Below, one piece after another: positions 43,952 through 52,031 of a stretch of DNA of 64,000 bases. The translations under genes and the position numbers were made by a program. Position 1 is the stretch's first letter, and each line of letters starts with the position of its first letter. A model generated the notes under the pieces. That model was not told the origin of the DNA, did no database searches, and saw only the letters and a program-made list of their open reading frames with translations. Source of the stretch: Amycolatopsis orientalis DSM 43388 (lineage in GTDB: Bacteria > Actinomycetota > Actinomycetes > Mycobacteriales > Pseudonocardiaceae); contig NZ_ASXG01000092.1 in NCBI RefSeq assembly GCF_000411975.1, positions 1 to 64,000 on the forward strand. Reading direction: 5' to 3'.

Positions 43952-45270
43952 CGACCGCGCAGCGAACCAGGACCCGCACCGCGGGCCGCACCCGCTGGGC
44001 GATCGCCGGCGTGCTCGGAGTCGGGTCGTTCGTCAACTACGTCGACCGCGTCAACCTCTCCATCGCCGGGCCGGAGATGATGCGCGAGTTCCACCTGTCC
44101 GCGGCCCAGCTCGGCGTGGTCGCCTCGGCGTTCCTCTGGACGTACGCGGTGCTGCAGCTGCCGATCGGCGCGATCATCGACCGGATCGGCGTCCGCTGGG
44201 TGAACCGCGCGGCCGCCCTGCTGTGGACGATCGCGTCGTTCCTGACCGCGTCGGCCGGCGGCCTCGGCCTGCTCATGGCGTCGCGGCTGGTGCTCGGCTT
44301 CGGCGAGGCGCCGACCATCCCGGCGGGGTGGAAGGCGATCGGCCAGTGGTTCCCCCGGTCCGAGCGCGGCCGGGCGACCGCGATCTTCGACGGCTGCGCC
44401 AAGGTGTCCAACGTTCTCGGCATTCCCCTGATGGCGTTTCTCGTCACGGCCTACAGCTGGCACGCCGCGTTCGTCTTCACCGGCCTCCTGAGCGTCGGCT
44501 ACCTCGTCGTCTGGTGGCTGCTCTACTTGACACCGAAACAAGCACTGGCGCGCGGGCGGCTGTCCGCCGCGGAGTTCGACTATCTCCGCGAAGGCGGCGC
44601 GGACGACGAAGACGCGCCGGCGCCGAACTCTCTCGCCGGGCTGGGGCACCTGCTGCGCCGCCGCAAGACGTGGGGTCTCGCGCTCGGGTACGCGTCCTAC
44701 ACCTACGCCTACTACGTGCTGCTGACCTGGCTGCCCGGCTACCTGGAAAAGCAGTTCGGCGTGAAGCTGCTGGCCGGCGGCTTCTACACGATGATCCCGT
44801 GGCTGGTCGCGGTGCTCGCGCAGTTCCTCGTCGGCGGGATGGTGCTGGACCGGCTGATCGCCCGCACCGGCGACGAGACCAAGGCGCGGCGGATCGTGCT
44901 CGTCGTCAGCATGCTGGTCTCGCTGTCGGTCGCCGGCGCCGCCTACGCCGGATCGGTCGCCGCGGCGCTGGTGTTCCTGTCGATCGGCGCCGCCGGGCTC
45001 GCGGTGTCGGTGCCCGCCGGGTCGAGCATCGTCGCGGTCATCGCGCCGGAAGGCTGCTCGGGAACGCTCGGCGGGCTGGTCAACTTCGTGGCCAACCTGA
45101 TCGGCATCGCCGCGCCGATCGTGACCGGCGCGGTCGTGGACGTGACCGGTTCGTTCGCCGGCGCTTTCCTCGTCACCGGCGTCGTGCTGCTCGCCGGGAT
45201 CTTCTGCTACACCGTCGTGCTCGGCAAACTCGACCGCATGCCCGCCGCTCCCCGGAAGGAAATCGCATGA
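43948..45270 (+). CDS. MFS transporter, organic anion (ACS/hexuronate-like) type
   Basis: A 440-residue major facilitator with 12 helices. FVNYVDRVNLSIAGPEM after helix 1, and PIGAIIDRIGVRWVNR (motif A), followed by GFGEAPTIPAGWKAIGQWFP, are the pattern of the anion:cation symporter branch (galactonate, hexuronate, phthalate porters). It is coupled to the aldolase upstream and to the C-N hydrolase downstream by ATGA overlaps, so an organic acid or amide substrate is likely imported. Confidence 0.9.
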   Translation: MTTAQRTRTRTAGRTRWAIAGVLGVGSFVNYVDRVNLSIAGPEMMREFHLSAAQLGVVASAFLWTYAVLQLPIGAIIDRIGVRWVNRAAALLWTIASFLTASAGGLGLLMASRLVLGFGEAPTIPAGWKAIGQWFPRSERGRATAIFDGCAKVSNVLGIPLMAFLVTAYSWHAAFVFTGLLSVGYLVVWWLLYLTPKQALARGRLSAAEFDYLREGGADDEDAPAPNSLAGLGHLLRRRKTWGLALGYASYTYAYYVLLTWLPGYLEKQFGVKLLAGGFYTMIPWLVAVLAQFLVGGMVLDRLIARTGDETKARRIVLVVSMLVSLSVAGAAYAGSVAAALVFLSIGAAGLAVSVPAGSSIVAVIAPEGCSGTLGGLVNFVANLIGIAAPIVTGAVVDVTGSFAGAFLVTGVVLLAGIFCYTVVLGKLDRMPAAPRKEIA

Positions 45271-46058
45271 CCCACGTCGCCTTGGCGCAATACGCGCCCG
45301 GAGAAGACAAGGCCGCGAACCGCACGCTGATCGCGAAACTGGCCGGCGACGCGGCCGACCGCGGCGCCCGCGTGGTGGTGCTGCCGGAATACGCGATGTT
45401 CACCGTCCCGGCGATGGACCAGCGGTTCGTCGACTCCGCCGAGGCGCTCGACGGCCCGTTCGTCACGAGCCTGCGCACGCTCGCCCAGGACCGCGGGATC
45501 ACGATCGTCGGCGGCATGAACGAGCGCCTCGACGGCTCGCGGATCTCCAACACCCTGGTCGCGGCCGGACCGGACGGCGTCACGGCGGTGTACCGCAAGA
45601 TCCACCTGTACGACGCCTTCGGCTTCCGCGAATCCGACGTCGTCCGCGCGGGCGAGATCGCCGACCCGGAGACGTTCGAGGTCGACGGCCTCCGCTTCGG
45701 CCTGCAGACCTGTTACGACCTGCGCTTCCCCGAGGTCACCCGGCGGCTGGCGGACGCGGGCGCGGACGTCGTGCTGCTGCCGGCGGAATGGGTGCCCGGG
45801 CCGATGAAGGAATACCACTGGAGCACGCTCGTCCGCGCCCGCGCGATCGAGAACACGCTCTACGTCGCCGCGACCGGCCAGCCCACGCCGACCGGGTCCG
45901 GAACCAGCATGCTCGTCGACCCGATGGGCGTCGTCGTCACCTCGCTCGGCGAGCAGACCGGCGTCGCGGTCGGCGAGGTGTCGCGGGAACGGATCGCCGA
46001 GGTACGAGCGAAGAACCCGGCGCTGGAACTCCGGCGGTTCTCGGTAGTGCCGCGCTAG
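45267..46058 (+). CDS. Carbon-nitrogen hydrolase (nitrilase superfamily amidase)
   Basis: A 263-residue nitrilase-superfamily enzyme with the complete triad: Glu41 (LPEYAM), Lys111 (YRKIHLYD) and Cys149 (QTCYDLRFPE). The LPEYAMF and CYDLRFPE forms resemble omega-amidase/Nit-type amidases more than true nitrilases, so deamination of a small amide to an acid is the best guess. ATG overlaps the MFS stop. It ends the operon; two hairpins follow directly. Confidence 0.92.
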   Translation: MTHVALAQYAPGEDKAANRTLIAKLAGDAADRGARVVVLPEYAMFTVPAMDQRFVDSAEALDGPFVTSLRTLAQDRGITIVGGMNERLDGSRISNTLVAAGPDGVTAVYRKIHLYDAFGFRESDVVRAGEIADPETFEVDGLRFGLQTCYDLRFPEVTRRLADAGADVVLLPAEWVPGPMKEYHWSTLVRARAIENTLYVAATGQPTPTGSGTSMLVDPMGVVVTSLGEQTGVAVGEVSRERIAEVRAKNPALELRRFSVVPR

Positions 46059-46134
46059 GCACCGTCTCGATCGGCCCCGATTTCGGTGCCTGGCGTCCTG
46101 CGTGGTCGTTGTCTACCCACGACCACGCAGGGCG
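46057..46134. terminator. Double hairpin terminator
   Basis: First stem AGGCACCG (46057-46064) / CGGTGCCT (46084-46091) starts in the hydrolase stop codon; second stem has perfect 13-base arms (46097-46109 and 46119-46131, core TGCGTGGTCGT / ACGACCACGCA) with a 9-base loop and extends to 46094/46134 with one wobble. It lies between converging genes and may act in both directions. Confidence 0.75.
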
Positions 46135-46212
46135 CATCAGCTCGTCGATAAAGATGCTTCCTCAACAGACCGCGGATTTGTGACTGGGGAGATCCCTGCG
46201 CGGCAGTGCCCG

Positions 46213-46698
46213 CTAGGGCAGACGGCGGTCGATCCAGCGCAGCACCGCACCGACCGCGGCCCGCCGGTGCCAGCCGTTGCGGATCACCGCGGCCCGAACC
46301 GACTGGATCCCGCCACGCACCAGCGCCGCCGGCGAAGGATGCCGCTCGTCGAACCGCTGGACCGCCCGGCGCCGCAGCCACCGCGCGCACCGCAGGCACA
46401 CCCCGACCTCCGGATGACTGCCCAACCGCACCAGCTCCGCCTCCGGAAACGCACCGCCGCAACACCAGCACCCCGCCTCCGAGACCCGCTCCCGCTCAGG
46501 CTGCACCGACACCGCGACCACCTCCGCACGACACCGAGCCCCCGCCGCGACCAGCATCCCACGCTCAGCAGCCACCGCCCCAGGCAAACCTTCCGGCCCC
46601 GGCCGATACCCGGAACTCAGCGCCGCCCGGACGTCGTGCTGCACCAACCAAAAGCCGGTCGCCGACGTGGTCATAGGCCGCAACCGCGGACCCGCCAT
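46213..46698 (-). CDS. Hypothetical protein with two CxxC pairs
   Basis: A 161-residue protein of unknown function. The middle has GCWCCGGAFPEAELV and, 15 residues on, VCLRCARWLRRRAV: two CxxC pairs likely to bind zinc, followed by a very basic helix. The N-terminal part is alpha/beta without known motifs, the C-terminus is Arg/Trp-rich (RNGWHRRAAVGAVLRWIDRRLP region). ATG at 46698 has GGAGGG 9 bases upstream; an ATG at 46674 is possible. A nucleic-acid-binding role is conceivable from the basic character. Confidence 0.6.
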   Translation of the reverse strand: MAGPRLRPMTTSATGFWLVQHDVRAALSSGYRPGPEGLPGAVAAERGMLVAAGARCRAEVVAVSVQPERERVSEAGCWCCGGAFPEAELVRLGSHPEVGVCLRCARWLRRRAVQRFDERHPSPAALVRGGIQSVRAAVIRNGWHRRAAVGAVLRWIDRRLP

Positions 46699-46815
46699 GC
46701 TCGGCGACCCTCCGGACGGAGCCTCCGCCCCGCACCTTCCAGTCACGACGCCGTGCGAGCCGAGCGCGACCCTCCCGGCTGGACAGCGCAGACGTGGCGC
46801 GCCACACTTCAGCGC

Positions 46816-47181
46816 ATGCCTCCCCCGGGGTTCCACTCGGTGACACCGCGCATGGTCGTCAGCGACACGGCCGCAGCAGTGGAATTCCTGCGCGCGACGT
46901 TCGGCGCCACCGGCGAGACGAACGTCGACCGTCCGGCCGAGGTCCAGATCGGCGACTCGCTCGTCATGGTGTCGACTGCGGGCGAGCGCGAAGCTTTCCC
47001 CGCGTTCCTCTACGTCTACGTCGACGACGCCGATACGACCTACCGACGGGCGTTGACCGCTGGGGCAACAACCATCGAGGAGCCCGTCGACACCCCGTAC
47101 GGCGATCGCCGGGCGATGGTCCGCGACCCGTTCGGCAACGTCTACCAGGTAGCCACCCGGCGGAGCGAAAACGCGCACTGA
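46816..47181 (+). CDS. VOC-family (glyoxalase-like) protein
   Basis: A 121-residue vicinal-oxygen-chelate protein of the PhnB/YdcC-like group: paired beta-alpha-beta-beta-beta modules starting SVTPRMVVSDTAAAVEFL and YVYVDDADTTYRRALTAGA, ending DRRAMVRDPFGNVYQVAT with the usual DPFGN. Such proteins are resistance, isomerase or binding proteins; the activity cannot be told. No strong ribosome site precedes the ATG at 46816. Confidence 0.85.
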   Translation: MPPPGFHSVTPRMVVSDTAAAVEFLRATFGATGETNVDRPAEVQIGDSLVMVSTAGEREAFPAFLYVYVDDADTTYRRALTAGATTIEEPVDTPYGDRRAMVRDPFGNVYQVATRRSENAH

Positions 47182-47749
47182 AGCTCGGTTGCGAGCGAGT
47201 CCGCTGGCGACCAAGCCTTGCAATGGGCGGGCGAGACCAGCAGGACCTCGCAGCGCACCACGGCACAAAACCGTGCACAGAAGCCGAATTCCGGCTCGTG
47301 CGCCCAGTCGTCATGGCCTGGACGGGGGTCGCGGCCAGCACGCCCACGCAACTACGAGGCCGACCGTAGACGACTTCGTGGCGCGCGCTTCGCACGACGT
47401 GGAGACGTGAGCCCGATACCTCCGTCAGTGGCGTCGCGCCGCAGCTTTCCGCGTCACGCCAACCTTTTGGACCGGCCAAGCCCGCGCACCGTCTAGGTCC
47501 GGAGCTGCCTGAGTCGCTGCGGGGAAAGACCGTCGCCAGAAATGCGTCAGCGACCAGACTCGCCAGGTGCTCGGCCGCCTCAGCTCCTCATACCTTCCCC
47601 ACCTCACGTCAGCCATTCTGCCCGCCACTCGCGCCGACACGACGAGCGATCCGCCGCCCATCGGGAGATACGCATTACGCGAGGCAATCCCGGTCCGGCG
47701 GACCTCGCGACCGGTTCTCGCGTACCAAGTCCGGCCGGCAACCAGTTCG
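47182..47749. other. Gene-poor stretch without supported features
   Basis: Reading frames here lack the G/C third-position bias of the neighbours, have no credible ribosome sites, and none gives a recognisable protein. Short codon-biased pieces on the minus strand change frame, as in decayed genes, but I cannot name a parent family. Confidence 0.5.
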
Positions 47750-47986
47750 TCAGGTCGAGCGCGGAGAAACCCCCATGGCGCAGTCCGCGCCCGCCTTGAC
47801 GTCGATTTCGATCCGGGGCCACGGAACCGCTCGAATCCGGACCGAGATCGAAACCTCCCGATCCGGGAAGGCCGAAACCTTCGCCAGCAAAGCCATCGCC
47901 GCCCGACTGGACAGCGCGAGCACCGTCGGCACAGCCACGACAATGAGGACAGCCAACCAGATCCAGCCCGAAGACAGCGAAGCCAC
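47750..47986 (-). CDS. Small single-helix membrane protein
   Basis: A 78-residue protein: one N-terminal transmembrane helix (about residues 7-27, GWIWLAVLIVVAVPTVLAL), then a soluble tail with a beta-like segment (REVSISVRIRAVPWPRIEIDV). GTG at 47986 has AAGGAG 9-10 bases upstream, supporting a real gene. Family and function not recognised. Confidence 0.55.
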   Translation of the reverse strand: MASLSSGWIWLAVLIVVAVPTVLALSSRAAMALLAKVSAFPDREVSISVRIRAVPWPRIEIDVKAGADCAMGVSPRST

Positions 47987-48252
47987 GACATCCGCTCCTT
48001 GACCGTCTGAGGATCAGAATCCCCCACCCCAGCGGGACGGCCCTCCGCCGACGTCCACCTTACCGGTGCCAGGCACCGACGTCATCGCCCGTTCGCCGCA
48101 CACACCGCGACAATCCGCCAAGACCGAGCAGCGACTTGTTCCGGCAGGTTCTCAGCTGCCGTGCGGTACCGGGGACGGGCTGACAGCCTTCCGCGCTGAA
48201 TCCGCCAGCCGCACTATCCACAGTGGACGCAGGCCGTTTCCGCCCCCGGTCG

Positions 48253-49563
48253 TCAGCGGTCGTCCCCGGGATGCGCGGGCAAGTCCCCACGGTGGTTGCC
48301 GGGACCTCGGCGGAACCGGCGGACGAGGGCGACCGTGACGGCAACGGCGGGCGGGAGCAGGAGGTGCCAGCCGGCGAACGGCACGGTCACCAGGAGAAGC
48401 GCGACCGCGACCAGTGCGACGGCCCGTCGCGTTCCCGTGAACAGCCGTACCGCGGCGGCGGTGCCCAGCAGGTAGGTCGCGAGCACGAGGACCGAGGGAA
48501 CGAACACGATGTCGTCGGTTCCCCAGGCGAAGACCGCGGCGCCGGCCAGCCCGCCGCCCCCGATCGCGGCGACCGCGAGGACCGCCGCCGCCGGGGCGTC
48601 CTGGCGGTTGCGGCGGGTCAGGATCCGGGGTGCCCAGCCGTCGCGCCCCAAGGCGAAACCGAGCCGGGAGACCGACGCGACGAAGGCGTTGGTCGTGCCG
48701 AGGCAGATGACGAGCGCGGCCACCGCGACCGCGCCGATCGCGGAGAACCCGAGCCCGCGTTCGATGATCGCGCCCAGCGAAATGCGGTCCAGCGCGGGGT
48801 CGCCGTAGGAATCGGTGCCGACGACCGCGAAGGCGACGCCGAGATACAGCGCGGTGACGATCAGGATGGTCAGCAGCGTCGCGGCCGGCAGGGTGCGCTT
48901 GACGTCGCGGAACTCGGCCGAAAGGTGCGCGATCGCCTCCCAGCCGGCGAAGGCGAAGAAGAGCACGACCACGGCCTGCCCGGCGCCCGCGGCACCGTGC
49001 GGGGCGAACGAGGCGAAGTTCTCGGCCCGGATCTGCGGAAGCGCGATGAGGATCACCGAGACGAGGATCAGCGCGACGCCGACCGCGAGCCCGATCTGCA
49101 CCCTCGCGCCGAGCTTGAGGCCGAGCAGATTCGCCGCGACCGCGACCGCGAGCACCCCCGCGGCGATGAGCGGCGCCCAGCGCTGGTCCAGGCCGAGCGC
49201 ACCCGCGACGTAGTACCCGGCGGTCAGCGGCACGATGGTCTGCCCCACCGAACCGGCGATGAAGTACCACCACCCGGCAATCCCCCCGGCCGAGACGCCG
49301 AACGCCCGGGACGCGAAGGTCGCGACCCCGCCCGCGTCCGGGAAACGCGACGCCAGCGCCGCGAAGGTGAACGCGAGCGGAAGCCCGATCAGCGCGCTGA
49401 ACCCCCAGGCAAGCAGCGACGCGGGCCCGGCCAGCGACGCGGCCTGCCCGGGCAGCACCAGCACTCCGGCGCCGAGGATCGCGCACACGTACAACGCGAC
49501 CCCCTGGCCGATCCCGATCGTCGTCCTGCCGGTCTCCGGCACAGTCTCGTTCTCGGTTGTCAC
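48253..49563 (-). CDS. APC-family permease
   Basis: A 436-residue amino acid/amine permease with about 12 helices: GQGVALYVCAILGAGVLVLPG is helix 1 with its unwound Gly-rich substrate site, and FAFAGWEAIAHLSAEFRDVKRTLP is the conserved helix 6-loop region. GTG at 49563 places a short tail before helix 1; upstream ATGs at 49605 and 49614 overlap a palindrome near the divergent regulator start and are less likely. The divergent GlxA-type regulator probably controls it. Confidence 0.87.
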   Translation of the reverse strand: MTTENETVPETGRTTIGIGQGVALYVCAILGAGVLVLPGQAASLAGPASLLAWGFSALIGLPLAFTFAALASRFPDAGGVATFASRAFGVSAGGIAGWWYFIAGSVGQTIVPLTAGYYVAGALGLDQRWAPLIAAGVLAVAVAANLLGLKLGARVQIGLAVGVALILVSVILIALPQIRAENFASFAPHGAAGAGQAVVVLFFAFAGWEAIAHLSAEFRDVKRTLPAATLLTILIVTALYLGVAFAVVGTDSYGDPALDRISLGAIIERGLGFSAIGAVAVAALVICLGTTNAFVASVSRLGFALGRDGWAPRILTRRNRQDAPAAAVLAVAAIGGGGLAGAAVFAWGTDDIVFVPSVLVLATYLLGTAAAVRLFTGTRRAVALVAVALLLVTVPFAGWHLLLPPAVAVTVALVRRFRRGPGNHRGDLPAHPGDDR

Positions 49564-49602
49564 CGCCCCATCCCAGGCGATCCGCGCGCGCCCGGCGAGT
49601 GT

Positions 49603-49618
49603 CATGATAGCCATCATG
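49603..49618. promoter_or_regulatory. Palindrome at the start of the GlxA-type regulator
   Basis: CATGAT/ATCATG arms (perfect) with an AGCC centre, overlapping the ATG of the regulator gene (49616). If bound by the regulator it would block its own translation start region or promoter; otherwise it may be chance. Confidence 0.35.
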
Positions 49619-50575
49619 CGCAAAAAAACAGACGCGCATCGGGTCGCTCTCGCGGTGCTGCCCGGTGCCCCGATCTTCGAGCTCGCGGTGCCGTGCGAGG
49701 TGTTCGGGATCCCCCGCCCCGAACTCGTCGATCCGTGGTACGAGTTCCGGTTGTGCGCCACCGAACCCGGTGCGGTGATCGCCGGCGGATTCGCCGCCAC
49801 CACTCCCCACGGACTCGACGAACTCGTCGCCGCGGACACCGTCGTCGTGCCCGCCTGCGCGAACGTCCACGCCCGGCAACCCGGCGACCTCGTCGAGGCC
49901 GTCCGCGAAGCCCGCCGCCGCGGCGCGAGGCTCGCCGCGATCTGCTCCGGCGCGTTCGTGCTGGCCCAAGCGGGGCTCCTCGACGGCCGGCACGCGACGA
50001 CCCACTGGATGCACGCCGAAGAACTCCGCCGCCGGTACCCGAAGGTCGACCTCGACGCGACGGTGATCTACGCCGAGGACGACCGCATCCACACCTCCGC
50101 GGGCACGGCAGCCGGAATCGACCTGTGCCTCGAACTCGTCCGGCAGGACCACGGAACCGCGATCGCGAACGCCCTCGCCCGCCGCATGGTGACCCCGCCG
50201 CACCGAGCCGCCGACCAGGCCCAGTACATGCTCGCCCCGGTCCAGCCCCCGACGAGCTCGCCGCTCAGCGACGTCGCCGAGTGGGCCGTGCGGCACCTCG
50301 CCGAACCGATCCGGCTCCGCGATCTCGCGGCACGCGCGCACCTCAGCGAGCGGCAGCTCACCCGTCGTTTCCTCGACGCATTCGGCCGGACGCCCGGGGA
50401 TTGGCTGACCCGCGAACGCATCCGGCGAGCGCAGGAACTGCTCGAAACCACCGAGCTCACCATCGACACCGTCGCGAGCGAAAGCGGATTCGGCACCGCG
50501 GCGGGCCTCCGCGCGGCCTTCGCGAAACACCTCCACACCTCGCCCAGCGACTACCGCGCCGCCTGGGCGGCCTGA
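49616..50575 (+). CDS. GlxA-type regulator (DJ-1/PfpI plus AraC domains)
   Basis: A 319-residue regulator: DJ-1/PfpI-like N-terminal domain (about 10-180) with AAICSGAFVLAQAGLLDG, whose Cys sits at the nucleophile elbow, and a C-terminal AraC double HTH (about 215-315; LRDLAARAHLSERQLTRRF and IDTVASESGFGTAAGLRAAF). These regulators sense amino-acid or amine derivatives. It is divergent from an APC permease, the probable target. The ATG at 49616 has no evident ribosome site. Confidence 0.9.
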   Translation: MRKKTDAHRVALAVLPGAPIFELAVPCEVFGIPRPELVDPWYEFRLCATEPGAVIAGGFAATTPHGLDELVAADTVVVPACANVHARQPGDLVEAVREARRRGARLAAICSGAFVLAQAGLLDGRHATTHWMHAEELRRRYPKVDLDATVIYAEDDRIHTSAGTAAGIDLCLELVRQDHGTAIANALARRMVTPPHRAADQAQYMLAPVQPPTSSPLSDVAEWAVRHLAEPIRLRDLAARAHLSERQLTRRFLDAFGRTPGDWLTRERIRRAQELLETTELTIDTVASESGFGTAAGLRAAFAKHLHTSPSDYRAAWAA

Positions 50576-50728
50576 CCTGACGTTGAGCGCATCCGGTGTG
50601 CAGGACGCCGATTCGGCGCGGCCAGGATCGGCGCCGGTCGAGTACCGCGCGCCAAAGGCTGGCGTCAGGGCGTCTCGGCGGACGCGTCCGATGCCGGTGG
50701 CGGCGGAAACTGTTGTCCGGCAAGCGGG

Positions 50729-50872
50729 GTGGTCACGCGGACGCGGGGCGCGTCCGACCAAGGCGGCAAATACACCGCCGCCCAATACGGCACCCTCGCC
50801 GACGACCTGGCGGTGCGTTTTTCGTTGAGAAGCAAGGGAAATAGCCCGCAGGCTTCGCTGATGGCCCGACCA
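50729..50872 (+). pseudogene. IS3-type transposase (integrase core) remnant
   Basis: The frame from 50729 contains SDQGGKYTAAQYGTLADDLA followed by SLRSKGNS, which fits the second-Asp region of IS3-family OrfB (pattern HSD.G..Y....Y..L....G...S.S.KGN). The preceding catalytic His is replaced, the sequence after KGN leaves the family pattern, and no other part of a transposase or terminal repeats are nearby. Bases 50576-50918 otherwise hold nothing I can support. Confidence 0.5.
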
Positions 50873-50918
50873 CGCCTCGACGACCCTGCCCGTCAAAACG
50901 GGTCAGCTCCACGACTTG

Positions 50919-51572
50919 ATGTTGGCTAGGCTCCCCGTCTGGTCGGTTTTCTGGTGCCCAGGAGGGGCCCTGCCGAACATCCAGTTTCCCTCGCCCGTGC
51001 ATCGCAGGGTCCTCGACGAAATCCTGGCTGAGCTAAGAGCAGATCCGGGCGTGCGCGGAGTGCTGCTGAGCGGTTCGGCGGCCCGCGGCACCGCGCGAGC
51101 CGACTCCGACTTCGACCTGCTGGTGGTCGCCGCCGAAGAGGACTGCACCTCCGCATGGCGCTCCCGCACTCGCCCGCTGCCCGTCGACTTCCTTGTGCAC
51201 ACCGCGGACCACTGGCGCGAGCACTTCTCCCCCAGCCGAGTCGGCGACGAGTCCTGGGGCTATGCGTTTCTGGACGGCGTCGTCCTCCACGATCCGGAAA
51301 GCGTCGTTGCCCGCCGACGTGCCGACCCGGTCGAGACCGGCTGGGCGGCAGCAGCGATGACCAACGATCTGCTCCGCACTGCCTGGGCCGCCGACAACTT
51401 GCCCAACCCCTCCCTCGACCTGGGCACCGTGCAGCGGCATCTGGACGACCTCGCCGTTCCCGACGGCGTCCCCTCCCCAATCCGTGCCATCCTCCGCGCA
51501 GCGCCGAAAGAGGCATTGCGCCGGCAACTTGAGCTGATCACCGCACTCGAAGCTCACCTCGGGAACCCGTGA
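50919..51572 (+). CDS. Nucleotidyltransferase-domain protein
   Basis: A protein of up to 217 residues with a Pol-beta-type nucleotidyltransferase core: VLLSGSAARGTARADSDFDL gives GS...R and the DxD metal pair, and PLPVDFLVHT the third acidic residue. The C-terminal half is helical, as in aminoglycoside nucleotidyltransferase or MNT-type proteins. The ATG at 50919 lacks a ribosome site; AGGAGG at 50960-50965 precedes an in-frame CTG at 50970 that may be the true start and removes a poorly conserved leader. It could modify a small molecule or protein; no HEPN partner is visible beside it. An IS3-like remnant lies just upstream. Confidence 0.78.
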   Translation: MLARLPVWSVFWCPGGALPNIQFPSPVHRRVLDEILAELRADPGVRGVLLSGSAARGTARADSDFDLLVVAAEEDCTSAWRSRTRPLPVDFLVHTADHWREHFSPSRVGDESWGYAFLDGVVLHDPESVVARRRADPVETGWAAAAMTNDLLRTAWAADNLPNPSLDLGTVQRHLDDLAVPDGVPSPIRAILRAAPKEALRRQLELITALEAHLGNP

Positions 51573-51650
51573 GCCGATACCGGCGGTTTCAACGGAACAC
51601 CCGGGAATTCGCACCGGTCCGAGTGGACGTAGTGACGGTACGTCCTCGGC

Positions 51651-52031
51651 TCACGCGGCCATCAGGCACATCACCATCGCCATCGCCAGGTTCCCCGGAT
51701 CCCGCAGCGGGCGGCGGATTTCCAGTGCCAGCTTCCCGGCCAGCCAGCAGCCGGCGAGCGGCGGCGACCCGCCGGGCATTCCGGGCATCGGCATGGCCAG
51801 CGCCAGCACTGCCATGCCGGCCAGGTCGTACGCGCCGTGCCAGCGCAGCGCTGCGGTCTCCTCGGTGCGGGCCACCCAGATCGCGGCTCCGGCGAGCGTC
51901 ACGAACCACACCGGCGGCGACAGCGGCGCGATCGGCGCCAGCTGCAGGGCCAGCATGGCGACGGCCATCACCGCGTGCGGGACGTGCCGTCGCCATGCCG
52001 AGCCCGGAAACCAGGCCAAGTCACTCGTCAT
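51651..52031 (-). CDS. Met-rich small membrane protein (DUF5134-like)
   Basis: A 126-residue protein with three to four hydrophobic helices and Met clusters, notably LALAMPMPGMPGG (about residues 76-88) and MAMVMCLM near the C-terminus, plus His in the first helix (RRHVPHAVMAVAM). Length and Met/His pattern resemble the actinobacterial DUF5134 group. Its start lies within the last bases of the copper amine oxidase gene (11-base overlap), so it is translationally coupled; this makes a role in copper delivery to that enzyme plausible but unproven. Confidence 0.72.
   Translation of the reverse strand: MTSDLAWFPGSAWRRHVPHAVMAVAMLALQLAPIAPLSPPVWFVTLAGAAIWVARTEETAALRWHGAYDLAGMAVLALAMPMPGMPGGSPPLAGCWLAGKLALEIRRPLRDPGNLAMAMVMCLMAA

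Noticed and set aside
50919..51572. MNT/HEPN toxin-antitoxin pair
   Set aside because: The nucleotidyltransferase core is present, but no HEPN-type gene lies on either side.
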